A stretch of DNA of 10,790 nucleotides, taken from NCBI GenBank assembly GCA_019242065.1, contig JAFAWJ010000124.1:1-10790 (forward strand), written 5' to 3'. Positions within the stretch are counted from its first letter, which is position 1. Each line of letters opens with the position of its first letter. The position numbers and the translations under genes were made by a program. Of the stretch, positions 6,210 to 10,790 are shown piece after piece. The notes below the pieces were generated by a model. That model did no database searches. It was not told the DNA's origin and saw only the letters and a list, made by a program, of their open reading frames with translations. The DNA is from Chloroflexota bacterium. GTDB lineage: Bacteria; Chloroflexota; UBA6077; CF-72.

Positions 6210-8003
6210 GTGGCATTCGAGGGCAGCGACGTTCTGGCCATCGCCGAACGTGTCAACGCGCGCCTGGCCCACGGCCCCTGGGATACGGCCGCCCTTCAGT
6301 CCAGCGACCCCAACCCGGATGCAGATCTCGACACCGCCGCCGAGGTCGCCGTGTTTGCGCTCGAGCTGGCGGGCAAGCGTCGTCAGGCGCGCCGCGGCGG
6401 GCGCTTCGGCCGGTTGATCGTCAACTTCGCGTTCGCGGCGTGCGTCGCGCTGTCGACCTTCGCTGCCGCGTGCGACAAGCCGGACGCCACGCCCGAAGAG
6501 ACGCAGACCGCCATCGACGAGCTGCCCGCATACAGCGGCAGTGTGGCGGCCATCGGGCAGCCGGCGCGCGCCAGCCCGGCCAACTTCACCGGCATGGTGC
6601 TGATGGACGCCGGCAGTGACAGCCAGCCGTGGGCCGTGTTGCAGGCAAGTGACAGCTCGAACCCGATCCTGGTCGATCGGGTGGGCTCGGGCCTGGACAC
6701 GGTGGGCGACACGTACAGCCTGGCCGCGCAACCGATCATGGTCGGCACGCGCGACGGTGCATCGCAGTTCCTGGACCCGCTCCAGCCGGCGGTCAACAGC
6801 GGTGGGACGCCAGCCTCCGTGGCGAACACCGCCGAGCAGCTCGAGCAGCGCTGGTCGCAGGACGAGCGCTATCTGGCTCCGACGCGCGCCATTTCGGGTC
6901 AGACGACGGTGCTGGACGCCGCCTACAACGCCGCGGCGGCCGCGGCGGCCGGCGGGACGCATACCTATCTCAACGGCGTCGTGCTGCGCGTGGAGCCTGA
7001 CAAGCCGGTGCTGTCCGTCATCGACAAGGCCCTGCTGGAGTCGGGCGCGCCAACCCGTGAAGAGGACGTGGTATACGTCGCGATTCCACCCAGCGCGCAG
7101 TCGTCCTACAACCCCGGCCAGGTCGTGAACCTGCGCAACGTGGTGATGAATCAGCAGCAGACCGACGTCAACGGGCAGTCGACCACGCTGTACACGGTGG
7201 ATGCCGCGGTGAACGGGGCGCAGGTCGAGCCGACCGGCACGGTCGATCTGCAGTCGCTGCTCCAACCTCGGCTGCAACGCGTGGACCAGGACATCGCGGC
7301 GAATGACCAGGCGGCCGGTACGGGCACGCCGGGCGCGCCGGCCACGCCTGGATTGACGCCCACACCTGGACCGGGGCCGACGCAGCCACCGCAGCAGGTC
7401 ATCGTTCGCGATCGCGGGCCGTCGTTCGTCGACGATTTCCTGATCTGGATGTGGATCAGCAACTCCGGCTACTACCGCGGGCCGTCGGTCATCATCAACA
7501 ACCCGCCGACGTCGATCAGCCGGCCGAGTGATTCGACGTATTACTCGCCGCCACCGGTTCCCAGCTCGTCCAGTCCGAGCACGGTCGCGGCGTCGCAGGC
7601 CGCCTCACGCAGCACCGCGCTCGAAGCCTCGCGGTCGGCGGTGTCGGGTCAGGCATCAGGGACGGGGGGTGGCGTGGCGGCTACCAACAAGTCGGCGGCG
7701 GCCTCGTCGGTTGCAGTCGGCGCGGCGACGGCTAAAGCGGCGTCGGTGGCTGGTGATGTCAGCACGTCATCGGCGGGCAAGAGCGCAGCGTCAGTGGCTG
7801 GCGGCTCGGCGGGGTCGTCGATTGCGAGTCGCAGCGCGGGGACGACGTCGGCGGGGACGCGCGGCAGTGCGGGGGTTTCGTCGTCGTCGGGCGGCTCGAG
7901 CTCGGGCGGCCTGTCGTCGTCGAGCTCCAGCGGGCGCAGCTCCTCGGGTGGGTTCGGGAGCAGCAGCGGTGGCAAAGGCATCAGCGGCGCGAGCAGCAGC
8001 TAG
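6210..8003 (+). CDS. Membrane-anchored or lipoprotein-like protein with Ser/Gly/Ala-rich tail, 597 aa, possible YgiB/YjfM analogue
   Basis: Not firmly recognised. Residues 1-55 are soluble and acidic, followed by a basic stretch (KRRQARRGGRFGR, 56-68) and a hydrophobic segment (69-87) ending FAAAC at Cys88, which resembles a lipobox. The mature part (90-360) looks beta-rich; two segments (about 127-180 and 253-330) have similar strand patterns and may be repeated small barrels. A Pro/Gly/Thr linker (370-395) leads to an aromatic patch, DDFLIWMWISNSGYYRG (408-424). The last 147 residues are low-complexity Ser/Gly/Ala with GGFGSSSGG near the end. E. coli YgiB has the same order (lipobox, FWM-type patch, GGFG and Ser/Gly tail) but is much shorter; the likeness is architectural and I cannot show homology. 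GTG 6210 is the first possible start because an in-frame TAG sits at 6201. A GTG at 6348 would give a more ordinary signal peptide. It is the first gene of the run that ends in a YgiC-like ligase. Confidence 0.72.
   Translation: MAFEGSDVLAIAERVNARLAHGPWDTAALQSSDPNPDADLDTAAEVAVFALELAGKRRQARRGGRFGRLIVNFAFAACVALSTFAAACDKPDATPEETQTAIDELPAYSGSVAAIGQPARASPANFTGMVLMDAGSDSQPWAVLQASDSSNPILVDRVGSGLDTVGDTYSLAAQPIMVGTRDGASQFLDPLQPAVNSGGTPASVANTAEQLEQRWSQDERYLAPTRAISGQTTVLDAAYNAAAAAAAGGTHTYLNGVVLRVEPDKPVLSVIDKALLESGAPTREEDVVYVAIPPSAQSSYNPGQVVNLRNVVMNQQQTDVNGQSTTLYTVDAAVNGAQVEPTGTVDLQSLLQPRLQRVDQDIAANDQAAGTGTPGAPATPGLTPTPGPGPTQPPQQVIVRDRGPSFVDDFLIWMWISNSGYYRGPSVIINNPPTSISRPSDSTYYSPPPVPSSSSPSTVAASQAASRSTALEASRSAVSGQASGTGGGVAATNKSAAASSVAVGAATAKAASVAGDVSTSSAGKSAASVAGGSAGSSIASRSAGTTSAGTRGSAGVSSSSGGSSSGGLSSSSSSGRSSSGGFGSSSGGKGISGASSS
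7560..8000 (+). repeat. Low-complexity Ser/Gly/Ala coding stretch
   Basis: This covers residues 451-597 of the 597-aa protein. Ser, Gly and Ala make up most positions, in runs such as SSSSGGSSSGG and ASVAG repeated twice (about 511 and 527). The DNA is rich in TCG, AGC and GGC triplets without a fixed period, so it is compositional and not a strict tandem repeat. Such tails are usually flexible, surface-exposed and often modified. Confidence 0.75.
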
Positions 8004-8007
8004 GCGC

Positions 8008-8247
8008 GTGTGGTCGGCCACGGCCGATCCCGAGGGGCGGGGCTGGCTGGAGCGCGGCCGCGAGTACGCGCCGACATCAGTGGATAGCATGGATCCGCGG
8101 GTGGTGGACGGTATTCGGCGGCTGGCGCGACTGGCGGATTCGGTCTCGGAGGTGCTGCGCGAGCATCCTGACGTCGAGGTGCGGCGCTCGGTGGCTGTCC
8201 TGGCGGCGCGCGCGCATCCCGTCCTGGCGGCGCTGGATGCCGGCTGA
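8008..8247 (+). CDS. Small uncharacterised protein, about 79 aa (start uncertain)
   Basis: No family recognised. The frame opens with GTG 8008, four bases after the stop of the lipoprotein-like gene, and ends at TGA 8245-8247. The C-terminal half, from MDPRVVDG on, is a convincing helix-turn-helix-length segment: GIRRLARLADSVSEVLREH, then DVEVRRSVAVLAARAHPVL, suggesting two amphipathic helices. The first 27 residues (VWSATADPEGRG...) are less protein-like, and ATG 8089 would give a 52-residue product. The frame is open far upstream on the plus strand, but there it is an Arg-rich shadow of the Ser/Gly tail. It overlaps the next gene by 11 bases, which points to translational coupling and a shared role with the neighbours. 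Confidence 0.5.
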   Translation: MWSATADPEGRGWLERGREYAPTSVDSMDPRVVDGIRRLARLADSVSEVLREHPDVEVRRSVAVLAARAHPVLAALDAG

Positions 8248-8473
8248 CGCGCAGGTTGCATGGGACGAGTCGCAGGCCGCGGGGGACGAGTGGCCCGCCG
8301 CGCAGGTCGCGCGGGACGAGTGGCTTGACGCGCTGATCGCGCGCTCGCCGCTCATGGCCGACATGGCCATGCGCCGCCACTGGCGACGGCTGGTCCCCAG
8401 GTTGCCGACCGCCGCGCGCTTCGAGCTGGCAAGCGTCCTGCTCGACGCCGAGCGGGCGTGGCAGACCGACTAG
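8237..8473 (+). CDS. Small uncharacterised acidic/aromatic-repeat protein, 78 aa
   Basis: No family recognised. ATG 8237 lies inside the end of the preceding gene and TAG is at 8471-8473. The N-terminal third is a degenerate repeat, QVAWDES, QAAGDEW, QVARDEW, each ending in Asp-Glu. The remainder (LDALIARSPLMADMAMRRH and onward to FELASVLLDAERAWQTD) reads as two or three helices with Arg-rich and hydrophobic faces. It has no signal peptide or cysteine. The 11-base overlap upstream and 16-base overlap downstream support real, coupled translation and a small helper role in this operon. The function cannot be read from the sequence. Confidence 0.55.
   Translation: MPADAQVAWDESQAAGDEWPAAQVARDEWLDALIARSPLMADMAMRRHWRRLVPRLPTAARFELASVLLDAERAWQTD
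8251..8323 (+). repeat. Three degenerate in-frame copies of a GCAGG...GGGACGAG unit
   Basis: Copies begin at 8251, 8272 and 8302, spaced 21 and 30 bases, so all stay in the reading frame of the 78-aa gene. The shared core is GCAGG, a variable GC-rich centre and GGGACGAGT. They encode QVAWDE, QAAGDEW and QVARDEW. This looks like local duplication inside a coding sequence. Confidence 0.65.
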
Positions 8474-9057
8474 CCAGACTGCGAGCCTGGCGGCGGTGGC
8501 AGGCGGCGGCTGGCCCCTGGCAGGGCTGGGTGATGTGTCCGTCGCTGACGATGCCGACGACGACGACGCCCTCACAGGCCACTGCTGCCCGCGTCGTCGA
8601 CCAACGAGACCTCTCCCTGGCCAGTTCCCCTGTCGTCGACCAACGAGATTTCTCACTAGCGAGTGCCGCCGCCCAGCTGAACCTGATCTCTGGCAGTCCG
8701 ACCGCCGTCATCTTCGATCTTGATCCGACGTTCGGGATTCGGATTGCGGCATCGCTGAGCAACCAGCGGCTGGCGCACGTGGTGCTGATCCTGCCGCGCT
8801 GGCCGCACACGGAAGCCATCCTGCCCACCGACACGCTGGTCACCACCCTCGTCGAATTTTCAAAACAGCTGCGCGGATCTCCAGACGCCAGACACGTCGT
8901 CTTCGTCCTCGACGGTCCCCGCACCAGGTCCATCCGCCGACCAGCCACAGACCCGCGCGTCGACAACCGCTACGACCTCGCCGTCGCCGATCTCCCGACC
9001 CTTCAGCACTTGCGCGCCGCCGGCATCCAGCGCATCGTCAAGCTCGGCTCCGCATGA
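8458..9057 (+). CDS. Uncharacterised protein with Rossmann-like alternating core, up to 199 aa
   Basis: No family recognised. The conserved-looking part begins near residue 80 and alternates hydrophobic strands with helices: TAVIFDLDP, GIRIAASLSNQ, LAHVVLILPR, LVTTLVEFSKQLR, RHVVFVLDGPR, YDLAVADLP, LQHLRAAGIQRIVKL. That order suits a small alpha/beta (Rossmann-like) domain. DLDP and VLDGPR have acidic residues at strand ends, where such folds often place active sites. Residues 46-71 are a 13-residue tandem repeat. GTG 8458 gives 199 aa; ATG 8533, with AGGG seven bases upstream, gives 174 aa and is equally plausible. No signal peptide is seen, so it is cytoplasmic. Its stop overlaps the start of the ligase gene by four bases (ATGA), so the two products are probably made together and may act together, for example as partner or regulator of the ligase. 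Confidence 0.65.
   Translation: MADRLARLRAWRRWQAAAGPWQGWVMCPSLTMPTTTTPSQATAARVVDQRDLSLASSPVVDQRDFSLASAAAQLNLISGSPTAVIFDLDPTFGIRIAASLSNQRLAHVVLILPRWPHTEAILPTDTLVTTLVEFSKQLRGSPDARHVVFVLDGPRTRSIRRPATDPRVDNRYDLAVADLPTLQHLRAAGIQRIVKLGSA
8593..8670 (+). repeat. 39-bp tandem duplication inside the 199-aa gene
   Basis: Bases 8593-8631 and 8632-8670 are adjacent copies beginning GTCGTCGACCAACGAGA. They encode VVDQRDLSLASSP and VVDQRDFSLASAA, a 13-residue repeat lying in the linker just before the predicted alpha/beta core. The second half of the unit has drifted at the DNA level but kept S-L-A-S, so the duplication is not very recent. Confidence 0.8.
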
Positions 9058-10313
9058 GATCGGTGCTGTCGTCCACCGACTACGCCACCTACATCCGCGC
9101 GTGGGAGCGCGTCGCGCACGCCGGCTACGCACACTACAACGTCGACACGTGGGCCGCCGGGCGGCGCTACCTGTCGCTGACAGCCACCGTCCTGTCAGAA
9201 CCAGAAGTGATCCAGCTCCAGGCCCTCACAGAAAAGTTCGCCAAGCTGCTGAGTCGCGCCGTAGACGGCATCCTCACCGATCCCGACTGGTGGTCGGCCC
9301 TCGCCTGGCCCTGGGCCGCCATCGAGCTGGCGCGCCAGGAGCCACCCCACCCGAGCGGACTGGCGAGCCTGTTCGGTCGCTTTGACTTCCTGCTCGACGC
9401 CAGCGGCCAGTGGCAGGTCATCGAATACAACGCCGACACCCCGTCGGGCGGTCGTGAAGCTAGCGGTCTCGAGCCAGCCATCGCGCGTCTGTTTCCCGCG
9501 CTGCGGCGCATCGAAACGCGACTGGGCGACCGATTCGCACGGACGCTGGTGGCTCGCGTCCGGCAACACCCGCGCCCGGTGCGACTGGTCGGCGTGGTCT
9601 CGACCCACCGCTGGCTCGAAGACGTGTCCCAGGCGGTGTGGCTCACGGCGCTGCTCGAGCACGCCGGCCAGCCGGCCCTGGTCGGCGACATCAACGACCT
9701 GGAGGTCCGGCGCGGCCGAGCGACCCTGCGCGGACAGCCGATCGACGCGCTCTATCGCTTTTATCCGATCGAGCGTCTGTATCAGCATGCCGTCTTTGGC
9801 AGTCTGTGGGACGCCGCCATCGACGGTCGGCTGTTGCTGCTCAATGGCCTGCGCGGGTTCGTGGCCCAATCCAAGGCGTGCCTGGCGTGGCTGTGGGCCA
9901 ATCGGGCGCTTTTGCCGGCCGACGATTGCCTGGCGATCGAGCAGCACGTGCCGCGCACGGTGCTGGCGCGCAATCCTGAGGCACCGGGGCTTGTCGCCGA
10001 GGGCGTGATCAAACATGTCAACGGCCGCGAGGGGGACTCGGTCGTCTTCGGCGCAAGCCTTGATCCCGCTGGCTGGCAGACACGCCTCCTCGAAGACGGG
10101 TACGTCGTGCAGCGGGCAGTGACGTCGCGCGAAGTGGTCGACGTGGAGGTTGACGATCGACGGCGCGAGATCAGGCGCGTTGGCAACCGCGTCGCCTGTG
10201 TTGGCGGCTTCGCGATCGGTGGACGCTTCGGCGGGTGCTACACGCGCCTGGACGGGCGCGTCACATCGGCGCGGGCAACGTACTCGGCGACGCTGTGTGA
10301 CCAGGCACCTTGA
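9054..10313 (+). CDS. Glutathionylspermidine-synthase-family ATP-grasp ligase (YgiC/YjfC-like), 419 aa
   Basis: The family joins a carboxylate of a peptide to an amine using ATP. RFDFLLDASGQW (109-120) and VIEYNADTPSG (122-132) match the family's metal and phosphate-binding core: Asp111, Glu124 and Asn126 sit like the Mg ligands of E. coli GspS (Asp318, Glu330, Asn332, from memory). SKACLAWLW (273-281) matches the NKALLALLW-type motif, VIKHVNGREGDSV (318-330) the K-P-x-x-G-R-E-G ATP loop with Lys320, YVVQRAV (350-356) the YIxQ strand, and GGRFGGCYTR the closing segment. Length is close to the stand-alone YgiC/YjfC ligases. There is no amidase half as in true GspS, so glutathionylspermidine itself is an unlikely product. 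Proline is missing after Lys320 (KH for KP). The true substrate is unknown. The start is fixed by the ATGA overlap with the gene before it. The last 20 codons are the first copy of a tandem repeat. Confidence 0.85.
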   Translation: MRSVLSSTDYATYIRAWERVAHAGYAHYNVDTWAAGRRYLSLTATVLSEPEVIQLQALTEKFAKLLSRAVDGILTDPDWWSALAWPWAAIELARQEPPHPSGLASLFGRFDFLLDASGQWQVIEYNADTPSGGREASGLEPAIARLFPALRRIETRLGDRFARTLVARVRQHPRPVRLVGVVSTHRWLEDVSQAVWLTALLEHAGQPALVGDINDLEVRRGRATLRGQPIDALYRFYPIERLYQHAVFGSLWDAAIDGRLLLLNGLRGFVAQSKACLAWLWANRALLPADDCLAIEQHVPRTVLARNPEAPGLVAEGVIKHVNGREGDSVVFGASLDPAGWQTRLLEDGYVVQRAVTSREVVDVEVDDRRREIRRVGNRVACVGGFAIGGRFGGCYTRLDGRVTSARATYSATLCDQAP

Positions 10314-10430
10314 CAGCGTGTCGCGTCCGCGCGGGCGATGTACTCGGCGACGCTGTGCGACGAGGCGTCTTGACGGCGCGTCACCGCGGTGCGGGCGACG
10401 TCGTCGGCGACGCCGCGTGAGGCGTCCTGA
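10254..10430 (+). repeat. Tandem 60-bp (20-codon) repeat, three copies, each ending in TGA
   Basis: Copy one (10254-10313) is the last 19 codons and stop of the ligase gene. Copy two (10314-10373) is about 82% identical over 60 bases by my count. Copy three (10374-10430) has lost three bases and drifted more. Read in the ligase frame they give GRVTSARATYSATLCDQAP, QRVASARAMYSATLCDEAS and RRVTAVRATSSATPREAS, with stops at 10311, 10371 and 10428. The core TCGGCGACG is identical in all three. Copy three also encodes the C-terminus of the convergent gene. Confidence 0.88.
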
Positions 10431-10790
10431 TAGCGACCTCGGCGGTCAGGCGCAGCAATGGGGCGCGGCGGCCGCGCTGGATGAGCGCGTAGGTCTCTTC
10501 ACCGCCCACGTAGCGGCGCTCGGCAAACCGCAGCCGCAGCGTCATTTCCACGCGGCGGGCGCCGCCCAGCCGCCGCACCAGCCCGGCGTGCTCGGCGCTC
10601 AGCGCCGCGACGACGCGGCCTGGGGCCTGGACCAGCACGTCGTCGCCGACCCACTGCACCTGCGCGTGCAGCTCGACGAGACGGCGCAGGAGATGCGGGC
10701 GCAGCAGGCAGTCGCCGGCCTGCGCATCTGGCTCCCAGTCGACGAGGACCTGGCCACGCCACAGTCGGGCGACGGCGACTTCTCGACGGT
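10381..10790 (-). CDS. Unrecognised protein, C-terminal 135 residues (5' end beyond window)
   Basis: The minus-strand frame is open from the window edge to TGA at 10381-10383, so the start lies to the right. The visible part reads RREVAVARLWRGQVLVDW at the left end, then helices (CLLRPHLLRRLVELHAQ), a strand pair (VQWVGDDVLVQAPGRVVAAL) and RLRFAERRYVGGEETYALI near 80-100. The mix of charged strands and helices suggests a compact cytoplasmic domain, but I do not recognise a family. The GTG at 10659 is an internal codon and not needed as a start. The last 16 or so residues (RTPHAASPTTSPAPR) come from the third copy of the 60-bp repeat and look like a low-complexity extension. It is convergent with the ligase gene and probably belongs to a separate operon. 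Confidence 0.55.
   Translation of the reverse strand, partial: RREVAVARLWRGQVLVDWEPDAQAGDCLLRPHLLRRLVELHAQVQWVGDDVLVQAPGRVVAALSAEHAGLVRRLGGARRVEMTLRLRFAERRYVGGEETYALIQRGRRAPLLRLTAEVAIRTPHAASPTTSPAPR

Noticed and set aside
6168..7277. 369-residue minus-strand frame opposite the lipoprotein-like gene
   Set aside because: Its composition is dominated by Arg, His, Val and Gly without domain signals, typical of antisense frames at high GC, and it would cross the divergent promoter.
7528..8007. Upstream part of the frame that ends at 8247
   Set aside because: It is extremely Arg-rich and lies over the Ser/Gly tail in another frame; only the last 52-79 codons look like protein.
9195..10016. 273-residue minus-strand frame opposite the ligase
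   Set aside because: The plus strand carries the clear ATP-grasp motifs; the antisense frame has none.
10311..10373. TGA recoding as selenocysteine to extend the ligase
   Set aside because: The family normally ends here, I see no SECIS-like hairpin after the TGA, and tandem duplication explains the open frame beyond it.

Overview
The window is GC-rich chromosomal DNA with ordinary bacterial gene packing. I see no tRNA, rRNA, CRISPR array or transposase. The gene mix suggests an uncultured high-GC lineage, possibly Chloroflexota: a long sortilin-type BNR-repeat protein, an LVIVD propeller, a divergent DinB, and a large Ser/Gly-rich surface protein beside a glutathionylspermidine-synthase-like ligase. 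That assignment is inference from gene types and base composition only.

Left half (1-6134). The 3' end of a DUF4097-type beta-repeat protein converges on a 1059-residue BNR/sortilin-type propeller protein on the minus strand, with a strong hairpin between them. Eighteen bases from that gene's first ATG, a Y-family DNA polymerase (dinB) runs the other way and ends in a likely sliding-clamp peptide. dinB converges on an LVIVD-repeat propeller gene across a 158-bp gap. This gap holds one long hairpin and four copies of a 16-bp repeat, of which the first copies are themselves small hairpins.

Right half (6135-10790). A 75-bp divergent promoter region with a 16-bp inverted repeat separates the LVIVD gene from a tight plus-strand run of five genes. 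These are a 597-residue lipoprotein-like or membrane-anchored protein with a Ser/Gly/Ala tail, two tiny proteins (79 and 78 aa), a protein of about 199 aa with an alternating strand/helix core, and a 419-residue ATP-grasp ligase of the glutathionylspermidine synthase family. The last four are joined by overlaps of 4-16 bases. The first and last members recall the E. coli ygiB-ygiC and yjfM-yjfC pairs, in which a lipoprotein with a Gly/Ser-rich tail is encoded beside this ligase type. The three genes in between are unrecognised. My working idea is that the ligase modifies a peptide, possibly the exported protein's tail, with the small proteins as accessory factors.

The ligase gene ends in a 60-bp (20-codon) tandem repeat. 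It carries the last 19 codons plus the TGA stop, and is followed by two more in-phase copies, each ending in its own TGA. The third copy also encodes the C-terminus of a convergent, unrecognised minus-strand gene that runs off the window.
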